This document shows, piece after piece, positions 21,464 to 33,110 of a DNA stretch of 64,000 nucleotides. Position 1 is the stretch's first letter; every line of letters starts with the position of its first letter. The DNA is taken from assembly GCF_007981265.1 (NCBI RefSeq), contig NZ_CP034363.1, forward strand, positions 2,480,001-2,544,000. Direction: 5' to 3'. Below the pieces are notes generated by a model that was not told where the DNA came from, searched no databases, and worked only from the letters and a program-made list of their open reading frames with translations. The position numbers were made by a program, and so were the translations under genes. The stretch comes from Pantoea sp. CCBC3-3-1. GTDB lineage: Bacteria; Pseudomonadota; Gammaproteobacteria; Enterobacterales; Enterobacteriaceae.

Positions 21464-21733
21464 CTAGCGGGCGCAGGTGCCGCTGGCGAGGGCATTTTCA
21501 CCGCAGCGTCGACCATTAGCCAGCTGGCACATCCCAACGGCGCTGCCGTCAAGCTGACGGGATAACGCCAGCGTGCCCCCGGCGCTGGCACAGGTGCTGG
21601 CGGCCAGTTCGGACATCATGACTTTTGGAACGTGCGCGCTGGTAGCCTGTTGCGGCGGTTCGTTGTCGGTATTGCTGCTACAGCCAGCCAGCAACAACGC
21701 GCAACCAGCTAACAGAAAGGTCGCTGCTTTCAT
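21464..21733 (-). CDS. ydbJ: DUF333 lipoprotein YdbJ
   Basis: The 89-aa protein starts with a lipoprotein signal (lipobox LLLAGC near residue 18). The mature part carries a single DUF333 domain with the pattern AASTCASAGGTLALSRQLDG...GMCQLANGRRCGENALASGTC, including four conserved cysteines. E. coli has the DUF333 lipoprotein YdbJ close to ldhA and hslJ, which supports the name; hslJ itself is not found here. Function unknown. It is convergent with ldhA. Confidence 0.8.
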   Translation of the reverse strand: MKAATFLLAGCALLLAGCSSNTDNEPPQQATSAHVPKVMMSELAASTCASAGGTLALSRQLDGSAVGMCQLANGRRCGENALASGTCAR

Positions 21734-21972
21734 TCAAAAAACTCCGGGATCAATGGACAGGGCGTGGGTCAGAATAAGCCATGAATTCTTATGGGTCGAG
21801 CGCTGTCACGAATATTTACTAAATAAAAAAATTCGAATGCAATAGCCACCGCTCTTATTTTTCCTTACCCTCTTTTAACAGGCTGTAGTTATTGAGTTTT
21901 ACAACGAACTGAAAAGTCTATTTCAGTGCCGGTGAATGTCCGGCAAAGGTATTAACAGTAAAGGAGAACAGC

Positions 21973-22260
21973 ATGACCGATAAACATGTGCGTATCGTGG
22001 CGAAATTTACCGCCAGGGCGGGCAAAGCTGAAGAGCTGAAGAAAGTGCTTAATGCTGGCGTCAAACCCGCTCGCGCTGAAGAAGGCTGTGTGCATTACGA
22101 TCTGTATCGCAGCGTGGAAGATGGCAACGTGTTTCTGTTTCATGAAACCTGGAAAGACGCCCAGGCCGTGGATGTCCATGGCAAACAGGCCCACTTCCTC
22201 ACCCTGATGGCCGATGCCGAACCGCTGCTGGCCCAGCCGCCTGAAGTGATTAAGTTCTGA
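21973..22260 (+). CDS. ABM-domain monooxygenase-like protein
   Basis: The 95-aa protein is a single antibiotic-biosynthesis-monooxygenase (ABM) domain of the YgiN type: a ferredoxin-like alpha/beta fold with RIVAKFTARAGKAEELKKVL, EEGCVHYDLYRS and the conserved FLFHETWKD strand, followed by the aromatic-His helix VHGKQAHF. Such proteins are dimeric cofactor-free oxygenases or quinol oxidases; the substrate here is unknown. AAGGAGAACAGC gives an excellent ribosome binding site. It is monocistronic and convergent with dbpA. Confidence 0.88.
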   Translation: MTDKHVRIVAKFTARAGKAEELKKVLNAGVKPARAEEGCVHYDLYRSVEDGNVFLFHETWKDAQAVDVHGKQAHFLTLMADAEPLLAQPPEVIKF

Positions 22261-22294
22261 AACGTGCCGTCATAAGTGATCAATACGGCAAAAC

Positions 22295-22320
22295 TAACCC
22301 CAGCCTGGCTGGGGTTAATT
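22295..22320. terminator. Bidirectional terminator between ABM gene and dbpA
   Basis: TAACCCCAGCC (22295-22305) and GGCTGGGGTTA (22307-22317) form an inverted repeat between the convergent genes, with T-rich sequence after it on the plus strand. Confidence 0.7.
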
Positions 22321-22323
22321 GTT

Positions 22324-23703
22324 TTATTTCAGCAGGCGCGCCCGGCAGGATTTCCCTTTGATTTTCAGCTGCTGTAGCTGATTCATCACCTTACGTACGC
22401 TGTCATAACGAATCGCTACGTACGCCTGAGTCGGCCCGATATCAATTTTGCCGATAAGATCGCCGCTCAGTCCCGCTTCGCCAGTCAGCGCTCCCAGGAT
22501 GTCTCCCGGGCGAATCTTTGCCTTACGGCCGCCGTCCAGGCTAAGCGTCGCCATCGCGGCTGGCAACGGTTTTGCCGCCACGGACTTCAGTTCTGACAGG
22601 CTGTGCCAGCTCAGCTTTTGCTGTAAGAAATCTTCCAGCGCGTGAGCGCGGATCATTTCATCTGCCGCGACAAAACTTACCGCTGTTCCCTCTTCTCCGG
22701 CACGCGCAGTACGCCCGATACGATGAACGTGCACTTCCGGATCGAATGAAAGCTGATAGTTCACCACCATCGCCAGAGACTTGATATCTAATCCGCGAGC
22801 GGCAACGTCTGTCGCGACCAGCACACGGCAGCTGCCGTTAGCAAAACGGATGAGCACCTGATCGCGGTCGCGCTGTTCTAAATCGCCGTGCAGCGCCAGC
22901 GCGCTAATCTGACTGTTTTCCAGTGCCGCGGCGATATCGTCGCATTCGCGCCTGGTGTTGCAGAACACCACGCAGGAAGGAGGCTGGCGATCGCTTAGCA
23001 GGCCAATTAGCGCGGTGAGTTTTTCACGCGGGCTTGCTTCATAGAACCGTTGTTCAATGACGGGCAGATCGGAAACCACGTCCGTTTCCACGCTTAATGG
23101 ATCGCGTTGAATACGCTGGCTGATTTGTGCAATATCCTGCGGCCAGGTTGCCGAGAACAGCAGCGTCTGACGGGCAGATGGCGTATGGCCGATAATGGCG
23201 TCGATGTCGTCGCGGAAACCCATTTCCAGCATGCGATCGGCTTCGTCCAGCACCAGGGTAGTAAGGCTGTTCAACTGTAGCGTTTCACGCTTGAGGTGAT
23301 CCAGAATGCGTCCCGGCGTACCGACCACGATGTGTGGCGCATGCACCAGAGAATCGCGCTGAGCGCCCATCGGCTGTCCGCCGCAAAGCGTCAGAATTTT
23401 AATATTGGCAGTGAAACGCGCCAGACGACGCAGCTCTTTAGTCACCTGATCCGCCAGCTCACGCGTTGGGCAAAGCACCAGCGACTGGGTAACAAATTGG
23501 GTGGCATCAATACGCTGCATCACGCCCAGGCCAAAAGCAGCCGTTTTGCCGCTGCCGGTTTTAGCCTGCGCACGAACGTCTCGCCCTTCGAGGATCGCCG
23601 GAAGCGAAGCTGCCTGAATCGGGGTCATGGTAAGGTAGCCCAGCTCGTTCAGATTCTCGATCTGGCTGGCGGGCAATGAAGTCAGGGTTGAAAAAGCGCT
23701 CAC
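22324..23703 (-). CDS. dbpA: ATP-dependent RNA helicase DbpA
   Basis: DbpA is a DEAD-box helicase stimulated by hairpin 92 of 23S rRNA and acts in 50S ribosome assembly. The 459-aa product has the Q motif (LGYLTMTPIQAASLP), motif I AKTGSGKT near 47-54, DEAD in VLDEADRMLEMGF near 155, SAT in LLFSATWP near 185 and motif VI HRIGRTARAG near 330. The C-terminal RNA-binding domain ends in the KIKGKSCRARLLK region typical of DbpA. It matches the E. coli gene in length. Confidence 0.97.
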   Translation of the reverse strand: MSAFSTLTSLPASQIENLNELGYLTMTPIQAASLPAILEGRDVRAQAKTGSGKTAAFGLGVMQRIDATQFVTQSLVLCPTRELADQVTKELRRLARFTANIKILTLCGGQPMGAQRDSLVHAPHIVVGTPGRILDHLKRETLQLNSLTTLVLDEADRMLEMGFRDDIDAIIGHTPSARQTLLFSATWPQDIAQISQRIQRDPLSVETDVVSDLPVIEQRFYEASPREKLTALIGLLSDRQPPSCVVFCNTRRECDDIAAALENSQISALALHGDLEQRDRDQVLIRFANGSCRVLVATDVAARGLDIKSLAMVVNYQLSFDPEVHVHRIGRTARAGEEGTAVSFVAADEMIRAHALEDFLQQKLSWHSLSELKSVAAKPLPAAMATLSLDGGRKAKIRPGDILGALTGEAGLSGDLIGKIDIGPTQAYVAIRYDSVRKVMNQLQQLKIKGKSCRARLLK

Positions 23704-23904
23704 AAATTACTCTCTGAAAAAACCGGAGGAGGGATTGGCGCTGAGTGTAGCAGAAAACCCCTCCCCGATCGTCACCAACAGCAACTGATTTAGCCTGAAA
23801 AAAGTGAGTAGAGTGGCTGCATATATCATCTTCTGACTACGCTTATTGCCAAATATTGTTCTGTTGCAGCTAAATCAATTCCCGTATTGTCACCTGAATG
23901 TCTG

Positions 23905-24798
23905 TCAGATATTTGTCACATCAATAAACATGGCTTTATCAATGTTAGTGGAAGAAACCGTTGCTTCCGTAAACGCGTATTCTTCCCGCTCGCCTTCACG
24001 ATCCAGCGGCAGATTTTCAAAGTCGAACAGATTGCGATCCGCCAGCTGGCTTGGGCTCACGTTCTGGATAGACTTGAAGACGCTTTCCACCCGGCCCGGA
24101 TCTTTTTTATCCCATTCAGACAGCATCGCTTTGATTGACTGTCGCTGGAGATTTTCCTGCGAACCGCAGAGGTTGCACGGGATAATCGGGAAGTTTTTCT
24201 CCTCCGCATAGCGGATTAAATCTTTTTCACGGCAGTAAGTCAGCGGCCTGATCACCACGTTACGTCCGTCGTCAGAGCGTAGCTTTGGCGGCATCGCCTT
24301 CATGCGCGCGCCATGAAAAATATTGAGGAACAGCGTTTCGACGATATCGTCGAGATGGTGTCCCAGCGCGATTTTAGTGGCGCCGATTCGCTCAGCGAAG
24401 GAGTAAAGCGTGCCACGACGCAGCCTTGAACATAATCCACAGGTCGTTTTGCCTTCCGGGATCTTCTCTTTCACCACTGAATAGGTGTCCTTATCGACGA
24501 TGTAATAAGGAATGTTCAGCGTTTCAAAATAGTCTGGCAGAATGTGTTCCGGGAAACCGGGCTGTTTCTGATCGAGATTAACCGCCACCACATCAAACTT
24601 GATGGGCGCAACTTTCTGCAAATTCAACAGGATATCTAACATTGCAAATGAATCTTTGCCGCCGCTCATGCAGGCCATAACCACATCATTTTCTTCAATC
24701 ATGTTGTAGTCGATGATGGCGTTGCCAACGTTTCTTCTGAGGCGCTTCTGGAGTTTGTTGAACTCAAGCGATTCTTTTCTTGTATCGGTTTGATTCAT
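23905..24798 (-). CDS. ttcA: tRNA 2-thiocytidine(32) synthetase TtcA
   Basis: TtcA thiolates cytidine 32 of certain tRNAs, using ATP and a [4Fe-4S] cluster. Visible are the PP-loop SGGKDSF near residue 50 and two CxxC pairs, [10 protein letters not shown] near 120 and [13 protein letters not shown] near 210, of which three Cys bind the cluster. The length (297 aa from ATG 24798) is close to E. coli (311 aa). A GTG four codons upstream (24810) is an alternative start; neither has a strong ribosome binding site. As in E. coli it lies near dbpA and zntB. Confidence 0.95.
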   Translation of the reverse strand: MNQTDTRKESLEFNKLQKRLRRNVGNAIIDYNMIEENDVVMACMSGGKDSFAMLDILLNLQKVAPIKFDVVAVNLDQKQPGFPEHILPDYFETLNIPYYIVDKDTYSVVKEKIPEGKTTCGLCSRLRRGTLYSFAERIGATKIALGHHLDDIVETLFLNIFHGARMKAMPPKLRSDDGRNVVIRPLTYCREKDLIRYAEEKNFPIIPCNLCGSQENLQRQSIKAMLSEWDKKDPGRVESVFKSIQNVSPSQLADRNLFDFENLPLDREGEREEYAFTEATVSSTNIDKAMFIDVTNI

Positions 24799-24961
24799 AG
24801 CTAATTTCACAACGACCGATAAAACCGGCTGTAGATTTCCTGGTTAGGCACTAAGTTGGCGCGGATTATACGGGTTTTTCGGAAAGGTGGGAATATCACT
24901 GGGTAGCCGGATGCGGATCCGGGGCCGGTTCACAGTATGACGTCAACCGGCCAGCCTTTAC

Positions 24962-25114
24962 TTACATATGCAGCGGTGGATCGGTAATCGGATCCGGGAC
25001 ATCCGGTGGCGGATCGGGCATGGGCTGGGGCGTCGGGATAGGTTCGGGAATCGGAACGGGGTCTGTTGGGACCGGGTCAGATGCGCGTGGATTTTCCATT
25101 GTGCTATATGACAT
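24962..25114 (-). CDS. Proline-rich small protein, 50 aa
   Basis: An excellent ribosome binding site (GAGGAGGAAGAG) directly precedes the ATG at 25114. The product begins MSYSTMENPRASDPVPTDP and then runs as a Pro/acid-rich segment with PIP-, PTP-, PDP-type steps (PEPIPTPQPMPDPPPDVPD); about 18 of the 50 residues are Pro. It has no signal peptide or membrane segment and is expected to be disordered. I do not recognise a family with known function. It lies between FnrS and ttcA on the same strand. Confidence 0.65.
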   Translation of the reverse strand: MSYSTMENPRASDPVPTDPVPIPEPIPTPQPMPDPPPDVPDPITDPPLHM

Positions 25115-25180
25115 CTCTTCCTCCTCAGACGTGACAGGAATTATAAGCATAGGCACGTCACGGAGCGCTGGCAAATGCGC

Positions 25181-25297
25181 AAAAAAAAGCCGGCTTGCGC
25201 CGGCCTGTATGAATTAAATGTGCTATGCAATAATTCAAAAAAGGAAGTAAGACAATATGGAGCGCAACGCCCATCGCTTGACGTTGCATTCACCTGC
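25181..25297 (-). ncRNA. fnrS: FnrS small regulatory RNA
   Basis: On the minus strand the sequence starting GCAGGTGAATGCAACGTC, continuing through GCGATGGGCGTTGCGCTCC, CATATTGTCTTACTTCC and TTTTTTGAATTATTGCATAGCA, is nearly identical to the first 85 bases of E. coli FnrS. It ends in a perfect terminator stem GCCGGC/GCCGGC followed by eight T. FnrS is an Hfq-dependent RNA made under anaerobiosis that represses mRNAs for aerobic metabolism (for example sodB, maeA, gpmA). The position next to zntB and near dbpA matches E. coli. An FNR site sits upstream. The terminator stem differs from E. coli, as is usual. Confidence 0.95.
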
Positions 25298-25332
25298 GAA
25301 AGAGAGTTTGCCTTAGGTGAGCAGGGATTTTA

Positions 25333-25346
25333 TTGATGTCGATCAG
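25333..25346 (-). promoter_or_regulatory. FNR binding site of fnrS
   Basis: Read on the minus strand, CTGATCGACATCAA matches the FNR consensus TTGATNNNNATCAA at nine of ten defined positions. Its centre is about 42 bases upstream of the FnrS 5' end, the spacing of a class II activated promoter. Confidence 0.85.
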
Positions 25347-25392
25347 CTTTAATCCCCCTTTTCCGCCTTTCGTCCCTCTGCGCCGTCCGCTT

Positions 25393-26376
25393 TTACAGCC
25401 ATTTACGTCGATGTAACCACCAGGCAACGCCCATCACCAGTACCACTAACAACAGGCAAAACGTACTGAACCCATAATGCCAGTTGCCGCCCGGAATACC
25501 GCCCAAATTCACGCCAAACAGTCCGGTGAGGAAGGTTGTTGGCAAAAATACCATCGCCAGAAGCGACATGGTATAGGTTCTGCGGTTCATCGCTTCTGCC
25601 ATCACCGTACTAATTTCATCCGCCAGCACGGCGGTGCGGGCTACGCTGGCGTCCAAATCGTCCAGGCCACGCCCGAGCCGGTCAGAAATATCCTGCATCC
25701 GGCGACGGTCGTCATCGCTCATCCACGGCAGCCGCTCGCTGGCAATTCGCGAAAACACGTCACGCTGCGGCGCCATGTAACGACGCATGATGATCAGCTG
25801 TTTACGAATAAGCGCCAGCTCGCCTCGTGGCGGAACCTGCTGCTCGACAACGGCATCTTCCAGCTCAATTATTTTGTCGTGTAATTCTTCAATGAACTCG
25901 CTGGTGTGATCATTCAGCGCATCGCACACTTCAACCAGCCAGCTTCCGCCATTAACCGGCCCATTACCGTTTTGTAAGTCAGTCAGCACTTCGTCGATGG
26001 CAAAAACCTTGCGCTGCCGGGTCGACACAATCAGCTTATCGTTAATAAATACCCGAATAACCACCAGCTGATCGGGACGCGACTCGCTGTTGAGATTGAC
26101 GCTGCGCAAGGTGATCATGGTTCCATCACCCAACCGATTCACACGTGGGCGCATACTGTCGCCCCCTAATGCATCCCGCACCGCATCAGGGATCAGCGGC
26201 GTTGACATCAGCCAGTCCGCGCTTTCACGGTGGGTATAGTTGAGATGCAGCCAGCACGGCTGGTCACAATTAATCACGTCTTTATCATCAATGGGAATCA
26301 ACCCGCCTTTGCCATCCAGCTGGCAGGAAATGATGGCATCTGACACCTGTAAAGCTTTACCTTCTATGACGTCCAC
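25393..26376 (-). CDS. zntB: Zinc transporter ZntB (CorA family)
   Basis: ZntB is a pentameric inner-membrane zinc transporter; newer work supports proton-coupled uptake rather than export. The 327-aa product has the family length, a long cytoplasmic N-terminal funnel domain, two C-terminal membrane helices and between them the CorA-type loop in the ZntB variant [11 protein letters not shown] in place of GMN. The C-terminus ends WWLHRRKWL. It starts with [11 protein letters not shown] at 26376. FnrS is transcribed downstream on the same strand. Confidence 0.95.
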   Translation of the reverse strand: MDVIEGKALQVSDAIISCQLDGKGGLIPIDDKDVINCDQPCWLHLNYTHRESADWLMSTPLIPDAVRDALGGDSMRPRVNRLGDGTMITLRSVNLNSESRPDQLVVIRVFINDKLIVSTRQRKVFAIDEVLTDLQNGNGPVNGGSWLVEVCDALNDHTSEFIEELHDKIIELEDAVVEQQVPPRGELALIRKQLIIMRRYMAPQRDVFSRIASERLPWMSDDDRRRMQDISDRLGRGLDDLDASVARTAVLADEISTVMAEAMNRRTYTMSLLAMVFLPTTFLTGLFGVNLGGIPGGNWHYGFSTFCLLLVVLVMGVAWWLHRRKWL

Positions 26377-30000
<3,624 letters not shown>

Positions 30001-30006
30001 TGTTTT

Positions 30007-30028
30007 CACGGCAGAATGATCTGCCGTG
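30007..30028. repeat. Inverted repeat between bglB and the porin gene
   Basis: CACGGCAGA and TCTGCCGTG form a perfect 9-bp stem with a four-base loop (ATGA), seven bases after the bglB stop. No T-run follows. It may protect the upstream mRNA or damp transcription into the porin gene. Confidence 0.6.
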
Positions 30029-30091
30029 ACCTTAATGGAAACTATTTTATCGGATCTGTTTCTATTTAGCGGATGAGATAAGGAATAATCA

Positions 30092-31468
30092 ATGAAAAGG
30101 ACCTCGCTAACGGCTTACTCCAGCAATCTTATTGCCTGGACGTTGTTAATCAATCTTTTTACCGCTGGCAGTGCTGTTGCTGATGAACAATGGCAAGGCG
30201 TTGCGTTGGGCTTTACGCCGCCGCAAACAGGATTATTGGGTAATATGGCTGGGATAAAACCCATCCTGGAAGAAAACGGCTTTCATTATAACCTCGGCTA
30301 TTTAAGTCAGGTTTCTTATAATGCCGCAGGAGGATATAACCATGAGCCTCATGCGGCTTATATCGATCAATTTTCACTGACATTCCAGCAGGATCTTGCC
30401 GCGTTGACCGGTATTCCTGATGCAAAAATTGAAGGAAATATTGTTAACCGTAATCATGACGACAGCCTGACTACCCGACGATTGCAGGATCCTCGTGCCA
30501 ATATCAGTGACATTTCTCAGGAAAGTTCAGGTCGCGGTTCTGTTACCCGTCTTGGCTGGCTGACATTTGCGCGCACGTTTAATCATCAGCGTCTTCACTG
30601 GCGAATCGGCATGATGAACAAAGTGCAGGATTTTGATCAAATTATCCCCTGTGATTTTCAGCTGCTGTCCCAGTGCGGTGGCAAATCTGCCTACGCTTTA
30701 ACCTGGTATAACTGGAACGTGCACTATTGGGGAACGACTCTGCAATATAAGCTTAACGATGAACTCACCTTAAAAGCGGGATTGATGGAGCAAAATCCGC
30801 ACAAGCAGGAACGCAGCCAGGCCTGGAGCGGGTCAACCAGAGGCAGCAAGGGGCTTCTGGTTCCGGTTGAACTGGAATTAAAAACCCATGTAAATGCCTT
30901 ACCCGGCGCTTATAACCTCGGCCTGTTATTTACCAATGCCAGACAGCAGGATCTTTATAGGGGTAAGTCTGGCAGCACCGGCGCGGACGATCCGCTGGGC
31001 TATCGAAACCATAACCGCACCTGGTTTTTTTACGGCGGGCTTAACCAGCAGTTGACCCGCCATGGTGATGATGCATCACGTGGACTGAGTACCTCCTGGA
31101 GCATTGGGGTAAGCGACAAGCGCTCAAACTACCTGCGTCTGAATGTCGCGGCCTCACTGCGTTACCACGGGCTGATGGATGCCAGACCCGATGACTGGAT
31201 TGGTTTTGGCGCCAGCTGGATTGAAATAAGCGACGATTACCGTCGCGACAGGCAATATCGTAATCAGCTACAGGGTGTAAGTGATTACAGTGACCCACGT
31301 TATCTGCCTCTGCCGGGGCACGCATTGAATGCAGAGCTGTATTACCGTGTACAGGCGACAAGCTGGCTGCAACTTCAGCCCGGTATTCAATACTGGCATC
31401 GCCCTGGTGGATTTAAAGAAACGCAGGATGCCTGGGTGACAGGCCTCAAAACGGTGGTGAAATTCTGA
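30092..31468 (+). CDS. OprB-type carbohydrate-selective porin
   Basis: The 458-aa product has a signal peptide (first about 30 residues, ending SAVADEQ) and an outer-membrane beta-barrel sequence with alternating aromatic strands and C-terminal Phe (LKTVVKF). Features such as LGYLSQVSYNAAGG, RLGWLTFARTF, YNWNVHYWGTTLQYKL, VALELELKT-like strands, TSWSIGVSDKR and the final LQLQPGIQYWHRPGG point to the OprB (PF04966) family of sugar porins. E. coli bgl uses a LamB-type porin (BglH) at this point, so this is a different porin in the same role. It is probably the third gene of the bgl operon. Confidence 0.88.
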   Translation: MKRTSLTAYSSNLIAWTLLINLFTAGSAVADEQWQGVALGFTPPQTGLLGNMAGIKPILEENGFHYNLGYLSQVSYNAAGGYNHEPHAAYIDQFSLTFQQDLAALTGIPDAKIEGNIVNRNHDDSLTTRRLQDPRANISDISQESSGRGSVTRLGWLTFARTFNHQRLHWRIGMMNKVQDFDQIIPCDFQLLSQCGGKSAYALTWYNWNVHYWGTTLQYKLNDELTLKAGLMEQNPHKQERSQAWSGSTRGSKGLLVPVELELKTHVNALPGAYNLGLLFTNARQQDLYRGKSGSTGADDPLGYRNHNRTWFFYGGLNQQLTRHGDDASRGLSTSWSIGVSDKRSNYLRLNVAASLRYHGLMDARPDDWIGFGASWIEISDDYRRDRQYRNQLQGVSDYSDPRYLPLPGHALNAELYYRVQATSWLQLQPGIQYWHRPGGFKETQDAWVTGLKTVVKF

Positions 31469-31584
31469 AGGCTATTCGCAGCGGCATGTCGATGGATACC
31501 GCTGCACTTTGCAGCATGAACGTGTGCGTCCCACACATCGCAGGTTGTCACCCATCGCCCGCAGACGTGGTGTGACGAGGGGCA

Positions 31585-32448
31585 TTAGGCCTCATCTTCG
31601 CTTTCTTCGAGCGCCAGTGTTTCTTTACGCACACGTTCAATATGGATGGTGAGGAACATGCGTTCTTCCGTGCCAAGCGCGTAGTCATAAGTTTTAATCA
31701 CATGCCGGTCGATTTTCTCCACGCATCGGTAGGCTTGCGGGTAGCGGCTGCGTACCACGTCATGGAGTGACACATCGTCACTGACCACTCCCTGCTTACC
31801 CAATATTCGCTGAGCAAAAAATTTCAGATGCGTAACAAAACGGTTGTAGCTGAGAGAGTCCGGCTGATAGGTGATTTGTAGCTGGTATTTTACGATATCG
31901 AGGATTTGCTGCATAAAGCGGGTGATATACATCACCTCCGGCATCTCGCTGTGCAGCTGAGCATTGATCAGATGCAGCGCGATAAACCCCGCTTCATCTT
32001 CTTCAAGCCTTACGTCTAAGCGCTGAAAAATAATCTCCAGCGCTGCCAGCCCAATCGCATATTCACGAGGATAGAGGGAACGGATCTCCCAGCGCAGCAC
32101 ATTACGCAGAGGGAGGTTTTCCCGCTGTCGCTGCACGGCAAAATTAATATGATCGGTCAGGCCTATCGCCAGGCTTTCGTGGAGATTGCCTGCAAACTCT
32201 TTACGGGCAAGCGCGATGATACACTCGCTGGTGGTGACGACTTCGATGGGGATTTCCAGCAGCAGTTCACCCAGTCGGCCGATCAATTCAGAACTTTGCA
32301 GCGCAAATGTTTTCTCCACGCACAGTGGGTTAATTTCCTCGCCCGCACTTTTATGAAAAGCCAGCCCGCGCCCCATAACAACCTGTTCCTTTCCCTGTGC
32401 GTCATGCACTATTGCAACGTTATTATTCAGTATCTTGATTATTTTCAT
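31585..32448 (-). CDS. bglG: BglG family transcriptional antiterminator
   Basis: The protein binds RAT elements in nascent mRNA and prevents leader termination. The 287-aa product has the RNA-binding CAT domain at 1-60 (MKIIKILNNNVAIVHD, VVMGRGLAFHKSAGEEI) and two PRD domains with the conserved His of PRD1 (LTDHINFAVQR) and PRD2 (FFAQRILG, LTIHIERVRKE) that are phosphorylated by PTS proteins. In E. coli bglG precedes bglF; here it stands alone on the opposite strand, convergent with the porin gene, and has its own RAT and terminator upstream, which implies positive autoregulation. Confidence 0.95.
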   Translation of the reverse strand: MKIIKILNNNVAIVHDAQGKEQVVMGRGLAFHKSAGEEINPLCVEKTFALQSSELIGRLGELLLEIPIEVVTTSECIIALARKEFAGNLHESLAIGLTDHINFAVQRQRENLPLRNVLRWEIRSLYPREYAIGLAALEIIFQRLDVRLEEDEAGFIALHLINAQLHSEMPEVMYITRFMQQILDIVKYQLQITYQPDSLSYNRFVTHLKFFAQRILGKQGVVSDDVSLHDVVRSRYPQAYRCVEKIDRHVIKTYDYALGTEERMFLTIHIERVRKETLALEESEDEA

Positions 32449-32464
32449 ATCCCGGCCTGCAATG

Positions 32465-32506
32465 AAAAAAAACCTGACGCCGGACGTTCATCCGGCTGTC
32501 AGGTTT
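32465..32506 (-). terminator. Leader terminator of bglG
   Basis: On the minus strand AAAACCTGAC...GTCAGGTTTT, with an inner GCCGGA/TCCGGC stem, ends in a run of eight T and lies just upstream of bglG. It overlaps the RAT at 32502-32532. Confidence 0.93.
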
Positions 32507-32532
32507 TGCCTGCAGCGAAGCAGTAACAATCC
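32502..32532 (-). promoter_or_regulatory. BglG-type RAT element in the bglG leader
   Basis: On the minus strand GGATTGTTACTG, a short loop and AGGCAAAACC match the E. coli bgl RAT at both conserved ends. The 3' end is shared with the terminator stem, so BglG binding would let RNA polymerase read into bglG. Confidence 0.94.
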
Positions 32533-32613
32533 AGCTGCTACCTTAATCCAATCTCATGAGAGCTCAAGCCTCCAGAAATGGAACTGTGATATGCTTCGAA
32601 AATTACTGTCTAA

Positions 32614-32943
32614 TCAGCTATGTAGCGTTGCCGGGCATTTTGCCGCTTCCAGCTTTTTCAGCTCACTCATCCGTTCATTCGCATGTTTTTGCGCCAGTCC
32701 TTTCGCCACACCGTTGCCAATGCCGAAATCGCCAATAAAGCCAAGAACCGTCAGGCCATCAAATTTTCCTGTTTTATCAATCTGCGCCTGGATCTCCTGC
32801 TGGCTGGCGATCGCCTTCTCTACGGCCGGGCAATCCAGCGTGGTTTTTTGCACCGCGCTAACCGGCGGTGAAGCAGGATAACGTTTTAATGCACAACCCG
32901 TGAGCAGCAGTGAAAGACAAAGCAGAGCACACACTTTAACCAT
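32614..32943 (-). CDS. Small lipoprotein, unknown function
   Basis: The likely start is the ATG at 32943, with AGGTG about six bases upstream, giving 109 aa. MVKVCALLCLSLLLTGCALK is a textbook lipoprotein signal (lipobox LLTGC, Cys at 17). The mature part contains a charged helix (VEKAIASQQEIQAQIDKTG), the glycine-rich FDGLTVLGFIGDFGIGNGVAKGLA and a Lys/Glu-rich C-terminus with two further cysteines. The sorting residue after the lipid Cys is Ala, so it is expected in the outer membrane. I do not recognise the family. The longer frame from 32997 would hide the signal peptide. Confidence 0.75.
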   Translation of the reverse strand: MVKVCALLCLSLLLTGCALKRYPASPPVSAVQKTTLDCPAVEKAIASQQEIQAQIDKTGKFDGLTVLGFIGDFGIGNGVAKGLAQKHANERMSELKKLEAAKCPATLHS

Positions 32944-33110
32944 AAAACACCTGACCGAAAGAATGAAAACCTTATAGGAAACGCTATTATCTGGCATTTT
33001 ATTAATAACGATGCGTTACAAAAGCGTATAAAGCGCACGTTAATTAATCAATAACCGATCGGCGCGCCATCCCCGCCTGGGTTAAAATCTTGCCCACAAC
33101 CGGAGATGAC

